DNA from: Camellia lanceoleosa
Taxonomy: Eukaryota > Streptophyta > Magnoliopsida > Ericales > Theaceae
Length of the DNA stretch: 64,000 nucleotides
Assembly: GCA_025200525.1 (NCBI GenBank)
Contig: CM045770.1
Coordinates: 127,573,429-127,637,428 of the forward strand
Reading direction: 5' to 3'
A program made the position numbers and the translations under genes. Below, in pieces: positions 1 through 12,028 of this stretch (position 1 is its first letter; each line of letters opens with the position of its first letter). The notes under the pieces were generated by a model. That model did not search any database. It was not told the DNA's origin and worked only from the letters and a program-made list of their open reading frames with translations.

Positions 1-1266
1 ATGCACCCCGGCAACAATAAAATGTACCGGGATTTGAAACAAACCTATTGGTGGCCTAAGATGAAGAAAAAGATTGCAGAATATGTGTCCAAATGTCTTC
101 AGTGTCAGCAAGTTAAGGCTGAACATCAGAAACCAGGCGGTCTACTTCAACCTCTCCCTATTCCTGAATGGAAGTGGGAAGATGTGACTATGGACTTCGT
201 TGTTGGCCTACCTCGGACTTCACGAGGTATGGATTCTGTTTGGGTTGTAGTTGATAGACTAACTAAATCCGCACACTTTCTTCCTGTCAAAACTACATTC
301 ACTGCTTATAGATTGGCAACCATTTACGTTGACGAGATTGTCCGATTACACGGAGTCCCAGTGTCTATTGTATCGGATAGAGATCCGAAATTTGTCTCTA
401 GGTTGTGGAAAAGTTTGCAGGAAGCCATGGGAACAGAACTAAGGTTCAGTACTGCATTTCACCCACAGACAGATGGACAGTCAGAAAGAACGATACAAAC
501 TTTGGAAGATATGTTTCGCATGTGTGCCTTGGATTTTCAGGGGAGTTGGGAAAATTATTTGCCACTTGCAGAATTTGCCTATAATAATAGCTTCCACTCC
601 AGCATCGGTATGGTACCATACGAGGCTTTGTATGGTAGGAGGTGTAGGTCACCTATTTGTTGGACAGAGGTCGGGGATAGAGCTTTGCTTGGGCCAGAAA
701 TTGTGCAAGACACTTCTGAGAAAATCAAGACTATTCGCCAAAGGCTCAAAACAGCTTAGGACCGACAAAAGAATTATGCAGACGTCCGGAGAAGACCTCT
801 TGAGTATGAGGTTGGTGACCATGTGTTCATTCGTGTTTCTCCGATGAAAGGCCAAGTCAAATTTGGGAAAAAGGGCAAGTTGTCGCCCCGTTACATCGGG
901 CCGTTCCAGATTCTGGAGAGACTTGGTCTAGTTGCTTATAGAGTTGCTTTGCCACCGGGATTTGAACAAATCCACAACGTATTTCACGTGTCGATGTTGA
1001 GAGGTTACCTCCGGGACCCGTTCCATGTGATTGATTATCACCCGGTTGCTATTGACGAAAATATGGAATATGCGGAATGGCCAGAAAGAGTTGTTGACCG
1101 ACAAGTGAAAGAATTGAGAAACAAGTCCATCCCCATGGTGAAAGTAGAGTGGAAATAACACTATGAGACGGATGCTACATGGGAAAAAGAGGAGGAAATG
1201 CGACTGAGCTACCCACATTTGTTTCCCGACGAAGGTAAATTAAGTTTGGAGGACCAAACTTCCTAA
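1..1266 (+). pseudogene. Tekay-type Ty3/Gypsy pol, integrase and chromodomain end
   Basis: C-terminal part of a retrotransposon polyprotein, cut by the window start. Visible are the end of the integrase zinc finger (YWWPKMKKK then CLQC), the integrase core with its DDE residues (D in MDFVVGLP, D in VSDRDPKF, E in DGQSERT), the YGRRCRSP block typical of this group, and a C-terminal chromodomain-like segment (VDRQVKELRNK to YPHLF). Integrase inserts element cDNA; the chromodomain is known to direct chromoviruses to chromatin. The frame is open except for TAG at 757-759, where relatives have glutamine, and TAA at 1156-1158 in the chromodomain, so this copy is non-coding. It ends at 1264-1266, right against the polypurine tract. 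Clade assignment to Tekay/Del rests on the chromodomain and the motif style. Confidence 0.9.
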
Positions 1267-1277
1267 AGGGGGGGAGA
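1265..1277 (+). other. Polypurine tract of the Tekay-type element
   Basis: A purine run with seven G in a row lies directly between the pol stop and the LTR start, as expected for the plus-strand primer site of reverse transcription. Confidence 0.85.
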
Positions 1278-1278
1278 C

Positions 1279-2998
1279 TGTGATACCCCTGTTCTGTAAT
1301 ATGCTAAATTGATCCTTAATTTGTTTATGGTTATGTGTTTAGCATGATTTTGTGTGCCATTATATGATTTTGAATTCGTATCTGTTCACCGTAGGAATAT
1401 CTGTTTGAATGATCCGCTTCGGGAATTAAATTGAGAGCCTTATCGACCATAGAACCCGAAATTGATTACGCCATTGTGGTTGGCATAATTTTTAGAGCCT
1501 ACGGTGAAATTTAATTGAAAAATTTATTCTGGTCAATTTAAACTGATTAAATTGATAAATTAAGTGCTCTATTATTCTATATTAGAATATTGTGTTAGTG
1601 GGGCATGATGTATGGAGGCATTACACTTCCTTAGCTCTGGGGAGCTCAAAAATCTGAGGAAACAATTGTGAGAGAGTGAGGCCCGGCTGTTAGAGAGAGA
1701 GAGGGAGAGAATTGTGCTATTTTGACTCAAGTTTGGAGGAATTGAAGTCCATCTCTAAATTGGACCATAGATTGAAGGAATTGAGCTTCTAGGGTCAAGC
1801 TCCAGGGCAAATCCACAAGCCGATCACTGTGAGTAATATCGATATTTGAATGCATGTGAATGTCCAATTGGTTACTCCCTTTAAAGCTTTATGAATTGCT
1901 AATTGGGATTGTGGACGTAAGTCTGAGATGAATGCATAAATGGACCCAAGGTCGTTTTGATAAGCATAAATGGACCCAAGGTCGTTCTGATAAGCATAAA
2001 TGGACCCGAGGTCGTTTTGTTAAACATGAATGGACCAAGGGTCATTTTGTTAAACATGAATGGACCAAAAGTCGTTTTGATGAACATGAATGGACCAAAG
2101 GTCGTTTCGATACGAATGTATGGGCCAAAGGCCGTTCTGACATGAATGTATGGGCCAAAGGCCGTTTGGACATGAATGAGTGGGCCAAAGGCTGTTTTGA
2201 AGTGAATGAGTGGGCCAAAGGCCGTTTTGAAATGAATGAGTGGACCAAAGGCCGTTTTGAAATCCATGATTGGGCCAAAGGCCGTTTTGACATAATCGAG
2301 TGGGCTGAAGGCCATTTCGTCATGAATGTAAATCTGAATGGGCCAAAGGCCAGTATGTATGGAACTATAGTTACTTGATTTAAATTACCCGTATATGTGT
2401 TAACTACAGATATGAATTGGGCCCAAGGCCGTTTGGAAAATGTTGTTCTACGTCTTGTTGCATAAATTCTGTAATTGATATTATTCACTGGGCTATCGCT
2501 CACGCTTATTCATGTATTTGTAGGTGAGCCAAGAGAAGTCCAAACCCAGCCCTAGTGAAGTCTGCCAGAAACAACATGAGTTTTGGAGAGTCAGCTTTGT
2601 GTCTCACGTGGGAGACCCATTCTTGCCATTTTGTTTATGTAATTATATTTTGTATTATTGGCAAGGACCTTGTGCACATTTGTATATAGTCTGTTATGGG
2701 TTAGCTCAGTTAGATGATCCTGGTTGTAAAGAAGTTTATGCTACTAAACTTTTGGCGTGGGTTATTAACGTCTATGAGTATGTTTTGTTTGATGTGCATA
2801 TAAGTACGGCTCTATGGACAAAGTTTTAAATTTTTGCTTCCGTTTGGCCCCTTTACTCTGTCGAGTTATATCTGTTTTGGTCTGAGGCCGTAGGTAATCA
2901 TAGGATTACTGGCCGGTTGTGTCCTTAACCCATAGGGGCGGGTTCGGGTCATGTCAGTTGCGTGAGGGAAGTCACGTGCCACATAATTGGGTGTCACA
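1279..2998 (+). mobile_element. 3' LTR of the Tekay-type element
   Basis: The block starts TGTGATACC two bases after the polypurine tract and ends GGTGTCACA, giving inverted ends TGTGA/TCACA and a length of about 1.7 kb, usual for Tekay LTRs. The 5' LTR and the left target duplication lie outside the window, so the right boundary rests on the inverted ends only. It contains a 30-bp tandem array. Confidence 0.8.
1929..2315. repeat. 30-bp tandem array inside the LTR, about 13 copies
   Basis: The key word TGGACCCAAGG, later TGGGCCAAAGG, recurs at exactly 30-base spacing (1941, 1971, 2001 and so on to 2301) with substitutions but no indels. Early units carry AAGCATAAA, middle ones AACATGAA, late ones AATGAGTGGG. 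Because 30 is divisible by 3, several frames on both strands stay open; these are not treated as genes. Confidence 0.93.
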
Positions 2999-3000
2999 TT

Positions 3001-3520
3001 CCGAAAAAGCGCACTAAGGGCATTTTATGTTTTACACCTAAGGACTAGCACATGTCACATCAATGGGTGCCATACAACACTGAAGCATATTAAGGGCTTC
3101 TGGTAACTAAAAGTAAGTGAGATGAGTGCCACGTGGCACACAATCCAAAGAAGAAAACCCATACCCGTTGTTAACACATTTGACATTAGAAACACAAACC
3201 ACAACCGATATGCAACACCCAGATACACACCTCCCCCACACATCGCTGACGGGAAAAATGCACACACCGTAACCCCATACATTCCAAATCAAGCACTCAA
3301 CATTGAGGGTGATCGGTGGGTGTCACACATTAACAAAGTACACTAAGACTCTTTATGTTTTTTGCCTTGAAATAATGTATGTCACGTGACACACAGTGCT
3401 TGGCACGTGTCTTTATGAGGGTGATCGGTGGGTGCCACACATCAATAAAGTACACTAAGGCTCTTTATGCTTTTTGCCTTGGAATGACGTATGTCACGGG
3501 ACACACACAATGAAGGGTAT
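3001..3520. repeat. Diverged direct repeats after the LTR
   Basis: Two copies of a unit of about 112 bases begin GAGGGTGATCGGTGGGTG at 3305 and GAGGGTGATCGGTGGGTG at 3417, each running through CACTAAG and TTTTTGCCTTG to a CACG(T/G)GACACAC tail. Weaker copies of the same words occur at 3010-3120. No coding frame is convincing. Origin unknown; possibly the decayed tail of another repeat. Confidence 0.65.
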
Positions 3521-3674
3521 ATTTGACCACTCAATGTTACCAAACAAAGGAAATAGGATCAACTGGTAAGATATTCCCCCACTAATAGGACTAATCAAAA
3601 CAATAGAAATAACTTTAGGACTAATCAGTAAAACTGTTTGTCAAATAGGATTTATTGGTAAATATCCAAAAACA

Positions 3675-3866
3675 AAATAGGTTTTTTGGCCCAATAAGAC
3701 AAAACATTACATCCAACTCATAATTATTACATTTTTTCTCTTATAAAAAAATCAAAAAATCTAAAAAGTCAAAAACTCTTCTCAAATTAGACTTTTTAGC
3801 CCCAATTTAAAATAGTCAAAAAAATTCAAAAAGTTAAAAAGCCAACCTACTTTCTAAATGAAGCCT
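3675..3866. mobile_element. MITE-like remnant, same family as 26222-26462
   Basis: The stretch shares the ordered words ATAAGACAAAA, CATAATTATT, GACTTTTTAGCCCCA, TTAAAATAG and AAAAAGCCAACCTAC with a block inside the intron of the hydrolase gene at 26222-26462. Ends are eroded here. It is non-coding and short, as expected for a MITE. Confidence 0.6.
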
Positions 3867-3975
3867 AAATAAGATTATTTTTAAAAGCTAGTGAGATACT
3901 TTTAGGAGTTGTTTGGAGTGATTTATTTAGATTATCTTTTTATCATTTAATAAGATTTTACAATAAATAAATAAA

Positions 3976-4604
3976 GGGCAAATTACACAAATAGTCCCTA
4001 TAGTTTGGGGCTTGTGTCACTTTGGTCCCTGACTTTTCAATTGTGACACATTTGACCCTGAAGTTTGAATCTTGTTCCAAATAAGGACAATTGAATATAT
4101 AATTAGATTTTTCAAGGGTAAAATTGTCAATTTGATAAAATATAAACTAATTTGACAAAAATAAATGTCGAACAAATATTTTTGAATTTAAAAAAATTAT
4201 TTCTACCTGCTAAAAATAAAATTATGTAAAATTGACAAATCTTTTAGACATTTAATTTATTTTTTATACTAAATTAATTTTTATTATGTGTTTGGATGAT
4301 AATCATGTAAAATTAATTTTTAAAAATTAATCATGTAATTTTTATTAATTTTACATAATTTTATCATTGGGGGATAAAAATAATTTTAAAAAAATTATAA
4401 ATATTTTTTTAACATTTATTTTTGTCAAATTAGTTTATATTTTATCAAATTGACGATTTTACCTTTGAAAAATCTAATGATATTTTCAATTGTCTTTATT
4501 TGAAACAACATTCAAAATTCAGGGTCAAATGTGTCACAATTGAAAAGTCATGGACCAAAGTGACACAAGTCCCAAACTAGAGGGACTATTAGTGTAATTA
4601 ACCC
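3976..4604. mobile_element. Long foldback element with 9-bp target duplication
   Basis: The two halves are inverted copies of each other over roughly 250 bases each. The left arm reads GGGCAAATTACACAAATAG and goes on through CACTTTGGTCCCTGACTTT; the right arm, complemented, reads GGGTTAATTACACTAATAG and repeats the rest with few changes. The centre is AT-rich. Flanking 9-base copies of ATAAATAAA lie at 3967-3975 and 4605-4613. A 9-bp duplication and long inverted arms suit a Mutator-like MITE. No transposase is encoded. It lies about 600 bases upstream of the resistance gene start. Confidence 0.85.
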
Positions 4605-5219
4605 ATAAATAAATAAAAGAGGTCTTTCTTTAATATTATTTTCGAATGCGACTTGCAACTGATCATTTCTACGTTTACCAACTTGGGACATTGGTGATTA
4701 GTCTCCTCTCTCTTTCTCTCTCTCTCTCTCAAACCAGTGTGACTGCTGAAATTGGTTGGGTGAGGGCTCTATACCTGCGGTGAAATTTGCTTCCAGTGTG
4801 TACGCTTTTTCTGATCTTCCTCTTCATATTCCAGACCAAGCAAGGTAACTCAACTTGAAAACAGAGCTTTCATTTACTTTCTCACCTCCATTTCCCTTTT
4901 ATTCCTCTTGTACTCTTTTGCTTTCATTCTTGCCGTCTCCTTTTGATTCTTGTACTCCCTCTGCTTCTTCGCTTTCATACTTCTTGTTTTTTTTGGCTTT
5001 TTCATCGTGTGTTTCCTTTTAATTTCTTAAGGAAAAAAAAAAAAAAAAAAAGGTCCAGAAAAAAGCCCTTTTGATTCTTGTACTGTCTTTGCTTCTTTGC
5101 TTTCGTTCTTGTTTTTTTTGGCTTTTTCATCTTGTGTTTCGTTATAATTTCTTAAGAAGAAAAAAAAAAAAAAAGGTCTAGAAAAAGGCCCAAAAATTAG
5201 AAAGAGAAAAAAGTGAGAG
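4605..5219 (+). promoter_or_regulatory. Upstream and 5' leader region of the CNL gene
   Basis: About 600 bases between the foldback element and the start codon hold a CT run (4707-4730) and pyrimidine-rich DNA. A possible splice donor (CAAGGTAACT near 4847) hints at an intron in the 5' leader, but no matching acceptor could be fixed. No clear TATA box was assigned. Confidence 0.4.
4941..5190. repeat. Tandem duplication just before the CNL start
   Basis: A unit of about 125 bases is present twice, 4941-5068 and 5069-5190. Each copy starts TTTTGATTCTTGTACT, passes TTTTTTGGCTTTTTCATC and ATTTCTTAAG, then a long A run and AGGTC(C/T)AGAAAAA. The second copy ends about 30 bases before the ATG at 5220. 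Confidence 0.85.
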
Positions 5220-8200
5220 ATGGCTGAAGGAATTGGTTTCTCCTGTTTGGGGAAAGCTCTGGGGGGAATTGGAGAGTACTTGATTGCTCCGATCGGCCGA
5301 CAGTTTGGTTATCTGTTTTGCTTCAACACCAACATTCAAAATCTTGAGACTCAATTGGACAGCCTAAAAGTGACAAGAGAAGGGGTTCAACTAGGGGTGG
5401 ATGAAACACGCAACAATGTCAGAACCGTTGGACCTCATCTTGAGGCATGGCTGACTAAAGCAAATGACAACACAGGAGAGGCAGAGACAATTATTAAAGA
5501 CAAGGCCAAAGTTCAAAAGGGGTGTTTCAATGGGTGGTGTCCAAATCTCAAGTTGCGTTACTCACTGGGCAGGAAAGCTGTGAAGAAGACTCAGGAACTT
5601 GCTCTTCTCCATGCTGAGGGTAGCAACTACATTCAGTCGTCCTACAATCCACCACCACCAAGCATAGAACCTATACCTACAACAACAGAATTCCATGGGT
5701 TTGATTCTCGAATTCTGGTCATGAACGAGATCATTGAGGCTTTGAAAGATGATGGGATCCACTTGATTGGGATATGCGGGATGGGCGGAATGGGCAAGAC
5801 AACAATGGCAAAAGAAGTTGCAAAAAGAACCAAAAATCTCTTCAATGAATTTGCAATAGCAACTGTCAGCCAAGAGCCAGACTTAAAACAGGTTCAAAGT
5901 CATATTGCAGAAATGTTGGGTTTACAACTCAACATGGAGAACCCAACAGTACGATCAAGTCGGCTACGTGAGAGACTTCTACAGAAGGATAAGAAAATTG
6001 TAGTCATATTGGATGACGTTTGGAAAGAATTTGATTTAGAAGAGTACGGATTTCCTTTGGAAGGAGGCAGCAACAATAGTTGTAAGATCCTTTTCACATC
6101 ACGAAATCGAAATATGTGGATAGGAATACAAAATAAAAAGTATATCCAACTTGAAGTCCTAGTGGGTGAAGAACCATGGCGTCTCTTTAGACAGAAGGTA
6201 GGCGATTGTGCTGACAACCTTGATCTGCTACCACTTGCAAAAGATATTGTAAATGAATGTGGAGGTTTACCACTTGCCCTCGTAACTATGGGAAGTACAC
6301 TTATGAATGAACACAACCAATATCACTGGAAAGATGCACTTCGACAACTAAGAACCCCTTGTTCAGAAAGTTTGTTGTCAGGAGTGCCTGCAGAAGTGTA
6401 TCAAGCTCTATATTTTAGTTACAATTTTCTAAAAGATGACAGAGCGAAGAAGTTGTTTCTGCTTTGTTGCTTGTATCCCGAGGACTACAATATTTCTATT
6501 GAATATTTGGTTAGATACGGAATCGGATTGCGGTGGTTTGAAGGCATCGACAAAGTGGATGAAGTAAGAGATCGAGTGAATGTCTTAGTTGATCAACTCA
6601 AAAGTTGTTATTTACTGTTGGATGGTGATAATGAGGAGGAAATAAAAATGCACGATGTAGTGCGTGATGTTGCTATATCAATTGCAGCTAAAGATAAGCA
6701 TGGTTTTATGACAATCCATGGTGCCAAATCGAGAGAGTGGCCAAAGAAGGCGACATATGAGCTTAACACTTCCATTTCGGTGATATCAAATGAAATTGAA
6801 GAGTTTCCAGGAGGATTGACATGCTCAAAACTTGAGTTTTTACTAATACAATGCCGGAATCGTTCACTAAAAATACCAAACAATTTTTTTGAGGGCACGG
6901 GGGAACTCAAAGTTTTGGACCTGAGAATCACGATAGGCATCTCGTTACTGCTGTCATCACTGCAATTCTTGAGAAACCTGTTGACATTGCATCTTGATCA
7001 CAATTGGAAGTTCAGCAATATATCTGTAATTGGAAAGCTATTGAATCTGGAAATCCTCAGCATTCGTCAATCCAACATTGAGGAGTTACCTGAGGAAATA
7101 GGAGGACTGGTTAATTTAAAGTTGTTAGATTTGACAAGATGTCGTAAACTTAAAAGAATAGCACCTGGTGTCATATCAGCCCTAGTCCAATTACAAGAGT
7201 TGTACATGGGTGGCTGCGGAATCATTTGGGAACGAGAAGGCAAGGAAGGAGGAGAAAATGCGAGCTTACGAGAGTTTGAATCCTTGTCCAATTTGAATAC
7301 TTTAGAGATTAATATAAAAGATGTCGTGTGTTTGCCAAGAATCCCATTGTTTAGCAAATTGACAAAATACTCAATTTTGATAGGTTATGATTCCAGCATC
7401 ACTTTCCATGAAGGATACATAAGAAGGCCCCGAAAGATTTTGAGTCTCGATCTTCATGACACGTGTATTATCCCGTTAGATTGCGGTGGGATGAATTCGT
7501 TGTTAAGGAGTACTGCAGTTCTAGGGTTAATGGGGAAGGGTTCAGAGGATGCAGTGCAAGAGTTGTTTCGAGAGGGAGTTGAAGGACTCCAACACTTGAA
7601 GGACCTAGTAATTGATGATTGTGTTACACCAGAATGTTTTGTCAATACAATGGAATGGGTCCCGCATACACCTAATGCTATTCCTCCTATTTTCCCTATC
7701 CTGGAGAAATTAAAGCTCTATGATCTACCCAATTTAAGAAAGATATGTCACTGCCAACTTCCAACCGGCTCTTTTGGAAAACTGAAACATCTTGGAATAT
7801 ATGATTGTGATAGAATGGAAGAAGTTATTTGGAAGGAAAAAGGAGAAGATGATGCAACAAACAAGGTGGAGTTTCCAGCGTTAGAATCCATGACTTTGTG
7901 GAGCCTACCAATGTTCATTGGTTTTTGCAGAGGGACTGACGAGATTGAGTTCCCTAAATTGAAGAGATTGTATCTTCATAAACTACCACAACTCAAGTGG
8001 CTCTTCCTCAATAGCAGTAATCCGTTTTCAGAGTCAATGGAAAACCACAATGCTGCCTTCCTATCTCTTTTCCCCCACAAGGTATGGAGGTTTTAATAGT
8101 TGGAATTAATTCTCATTAAGTCCTATTGAAAATAATTCTTAATAAAATTGTTATTAAAAATAATTTTTTGTGACGATTTTTTACATGTCGCTAAAATTTG

Positions 8201-10425
8201 ACAATTAGTGACTTTTTGTTTTTCATGGCTTTTATAAATTGTAGCTAAAATTTACAATTAGTGATATTTTTTGCTAAAAGTTGAAAATTAGCGACTTTTT
8301 GTGACAAAATTTTTAAACTAGTGCTGAAAATTAATAATTAGTGACATTTTTTTTAGTAGTGTTTGATAAAAAAAGCGCCATTAATTCTCACAGTATCTAA
8401 TGGATAATAAGTTCACCTATTAGGATTTACATGTAAATCTCCCTAAATATATATATATATATATATTGTACTAGTAATTAGTAAGATAATTACAAATTGG
8501 AGTACTTTGCATTTACAAAATTTCAGTAGTTTGCACCCTCCAAATTATTTACATTACAAAATTTAAAAAATAGTTTTTAAATTGAGTTTTATCAAATATT
8601 GATCTATTCTATTTGTTATCTGTATTGTTTATTATATTTCTATATTATTGTATAAAGTTATTTGTATTATTTTATTTGTTTCTATTTGTTACTATTCTTG
8701 TTATCTGTTCATATGTCATATATGTTTTTTTTTTTCTTCGTTTATAAATCACATTTTAATTTGCTTATGCATCTTATTTTGCATTTATTTTTGTTTGTTC
8801 ATTCTCTAGAAATAAGAATATTGTCTGGAAATAAAAATATTATCTATTTCAACATGACATTCTTAAAATAAGTTAATAAAATTTAATACCGCTTATTGAA
8901 ATGGATTATCATTATACTCATAAAAACATACATTTTCAATTTTAATTTCTTTTCAAAACTAAACTGCGGAATAATATGGAAAATGATTTTGCAATAAGCT
9001 ATTTGATCATATTTATTGAGAAAGATATATATTAAGGTTTTGATGTTGAGTTTAACATAGATATTTTTATATATATAGTATATATATATATATAAAGTGG
9101 CAATTACAGCATTTTTAAATAGTTAACTTTACTAGATGAAGACATAGTAATAGTTAATATTTTGTTAAATTAATGCGACAAGAAATATGTCTAACTATAT
9201 TTTTATTCTCAATTATGTTAACAAAGAATGTCCGATTAATAGTAATGTTATTTATTTATTGTGGTAGTATAAATCAAAATTTAAAATTTTATAATAATTT
9301 TTTGATGAAAGTTACATGTGTTTCCCCCCTCCAAAACTCAAATCCAAGATCTGTCCCTGCCACTCACTCTGTTTAGAAATCAGCTAAGATCTTTAAAAAT
9401 GGTTTTGTCATTTGGCCATGGATGGAAATTTTACTATTAGAACGTAGCTTATTTTATAGTTGTTTCTTTAATTGAATGACACAATCATTTGTTTCTCTTC
9501 TTTCTCTTTTCATAGTCAAGGATTAGTATTTATTTTATTTTATTTTATTTTTTTTTGTCCCAATAACCAAATGAAAAAAAGGCAATCATATCTTATTTCA
9601 TTCATTTAAACATTTTGGTTGTAAAAATTATTGGTCATATATGCAGGCTATAAGAGGAGAGACAGAGATAGAGTGATATTCCATAACAATTCCTACAAAT
9701 GTTATAACTACCACTGGCAAAAGTTTTATTTTCAGGTTGCATTACCTAGCTTGGAGGAGCTAGAACTCAAGGATCTTGACAATCTGGAAGGGCTGGAACA
9801 CATTCCAATCTCAGTGGGTTCCTTTTCTAAACATTTTATATTACTTTTAGTAGTATGGTTGTTAATGCAATTGTTTGGTTTGCAGGTTGCATTCCCTAGC
9901 TTGGAGGAATTGGAACTCCATAGATTTCAGAACATGAACGAAATATGGTGCAATCAACTTGAGACTGGCTCATTCAACAAACTAATTAAACTGTATGTCT
10001 CAGATTGTGGCAGTTTGAGAAATATGTTCTCTCCTTTTATGGCCAGACATCTTGTGCATCTAAACATGCTAGTCATAAATAAATGCTCAATGATGGAAGA
10101 GGTAGTTGCAAATGAGGAAGATGAAGAAGGAGGAAGGATAAACAGAACTCCATTGCCTAAATTGGAGTTTTTGGAACTCAAAGATCTACCAGAGCTCAAG
10201 AGTTTTTGCCACGTTACTCATGTTTGGGAATTGCCATTGATAGAACGCATCACTGTCCTCAATTGCCCTAAAATGAAGACCTTCTCTCCTGGAGTCATAT
10301 GCACCCCAAAGTTGCAACGTGTATTTGTGAAGGACCAAAAGTACGAGTGGTTTATAGGCGTAAAAGAAGAAGACTGGCTATGGATAAGCGACCTTAATCA
10401 AACCATACTGCACCTAATTGAAAAG
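5220..10425 (+). CDS. CC-NB-ARC-LRR disease resistance protein (CNL)
   Basis: Likely an intracellular immune receptor that detects pathogen effectors, close in style to the At4g27190-like group. Exon 1 is 5220-8081 (954 codons, no stop before the donor). Domains: coiled coil about residues 1-150; NB-ARC with P-loop GMGGMGKTT (187-195), kinase-2 VVILDDVW (261-268), RNBS-B CKILFTSR (288-295), GGLPLAL (348-354), RNBS-D LFLLCCLYPED (412-422) and MHD (477-479); LRRs from about 520 on. The exon meets a donor at GTATGG (8082). In-phase acceptors TTTTCAG (9735) and TTTGCAG (9885) open exon 2 (9736-9813, 26 codons) and exon 3 (9886-10425), both LRR-coding. Exon 3 ends at donor AAG/GTATGT; reading through it gives a stop at 10546-10548. 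A last small exon may exist but was not found. All key nucleotide-binding motifs are intact, so the gene may work. Confidence 0.88.
8082..9735 (+). other. Intron 1 of the CNL gene
   Basis: This 1.65-kb AT-rich stretch runs from GTATGG to TTTTCAG and joins codon-complete exons (phase 0). It holds four loose copies of a word like AAAATTAGTGACTTTTT between 8160 and 8360, and TA runs near 8448 and 9070. Short open frames in it show no family resemblance. Part of it could be unrecognised transposon debris. Confidence 0.75.
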
Positions 10426-12028
10426 GTATGTTGTTTATATGAAAACTTTTGTTTTTCTCTCTCTTTTTCTTGCATTAAGTGCGTAAGCCACATTTTAACG
10501 TCCAAGTATCCAAAACAGAAAACAAGCTCCAAACAATTGGAGAAATAAGTATTTTAAAACTATCAAACCCTGATTTTTCCAAAAATTAAAATTTTGTTTA
10601 ATATACTACTAAATTTGTAATTCAAAGAAGTATCAAATTAATATATCTGAAGTACATTTTGCATAAAATTTTCTTCCATTCAATTATAAACATTGAAAGA
10701 TCAAAAGTTCGTTCTTTCTAAAGTGTGAAAGTTTCTCTTAAGTTGTGTTTGGATCATGGATTTATGCAGGAATTTTTTTTTTTATTTAAAAAAGAAGAAG
10801 AAGAAGAAGAAGAAGAAGAAGAAGAAGAAAATGTTGGGTGAAATATGAATAACATATAGTTACATGTCACACACGTTTTCCTTTTCTCTTTAAAATCCCT
10901 ATACAAATCCATGATCCATACATAGTTTTCAAAATTCACAAAATTAGAATTCATTGTATAGGGTTATTTATTCTTGAGCTTTTACTATATCACTTGTGAA
11001 TTGTGAATATTAAAACTAAAATTTTAATTCCTAATTGATGATAGTACACCTCAAGTGGAACCAACAATTCACTCTCTTCTGTTTGCTTTCCAACTTATAT
11101 GCTATCATATATAAGCTATAAGATCTATTTATAATAAAAGCATCTATGTTACATGACTGAGTATGAGTATTGGTTGTTGATGCCTAGACAAGTACAAGAC
11201 TTTTTAAATCTTAAATCTTAAGATATTGAGATATATATTCAAAAGTTACGGGGACATGTAACATACACATATCTATATCTATATTCATATTATATAAATT
11301 TATTAGATGATATGAGTAAATTATTTAGAAATATTCTTGAAATTAAGATATAAAATATATATATAGGATTTCTGTCTCTCAACCATTTGTGAGTAGGCAA
11401 AAAAAAAAATATATATATATACTAGCAAATGTGAGTTTCTTCCTCTTCAAACTTCATATAAAAATTAGAGGATACAAGTGTTTAAATTGGATACATGTGT
11501 TGGACATATATCCAACACCCATATTTTTCTTATATCTAACAGACATGAATACTATAGGAGAAATAAAAGGGTGTATCTAACATTGAAAAGGATCATTTGA
11601 GACCTTGAGACTTTTTAGTGAATATACAAAATGTCATAATAAATCTTAACAACCAAAGTGAGTAAAACATTACAAATAAACAATTGATTTAACAATAAAA
11701 GCATACTTCACGTAGGGTGGAGGTTCTTAAGAAAAAAGAAATAAATGAAAGTGGATGATTAACCTAAAGTTTTTTTTATTATATAATTCTAAACAAATTC
11801 AAGGGTTTCGAAAGGAAAATATAAAATACAATACCTAGAAATAAATTTCCTCCATTACTCAGGAATGCTAGTCCAAGATAAGAGTAATATTGGTCCAACA
11901 AATTTCTAACTTTCATCAATTTTCAAGAACAATTATGTTCACACACTACTTTTAATCTCTCACACATCCCTTATGAGAGGGAGGGGGGGGGGGGGGGAAT
12001 CGAGTATAAGAAGCTTAAATTAGGGTGT
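10426..12028. other. Spacer with microsatellites
   Basis: No gene is supported. The start may include the last intron or 3' end of the CNL gene. An AAG repeat lies at 10792-10829, a TA-rich run near 11405, and a G run at about 11982-11997. Confidence 0.6.
10792..10829. repeat. AAG microsatellite
   Basis: About twelve uninterrupted AAG units. Confidence 0.95.

Noticed and set aside
1929..2315. CRISPR-like regular repeats
   Set aside because: Units are contiguous 30-bp tandem copies with no unique spacers, in plant DNA.
1899..2503. Overlapping frames on both strands in the Tekay LTR
   Set aside because: They exist because the 30-bp repeat has no indels and a period divisible by three.
2524..2829. 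101-codon plus frame in the Tekay LTR
   Set aside because: Inside the LTR, no family resemblance, AT-rich composition.
3055..3346. Frames on both strands after the Tekay LTR
   Set aside because: Fall in diverged direct repeats and lack any domain.
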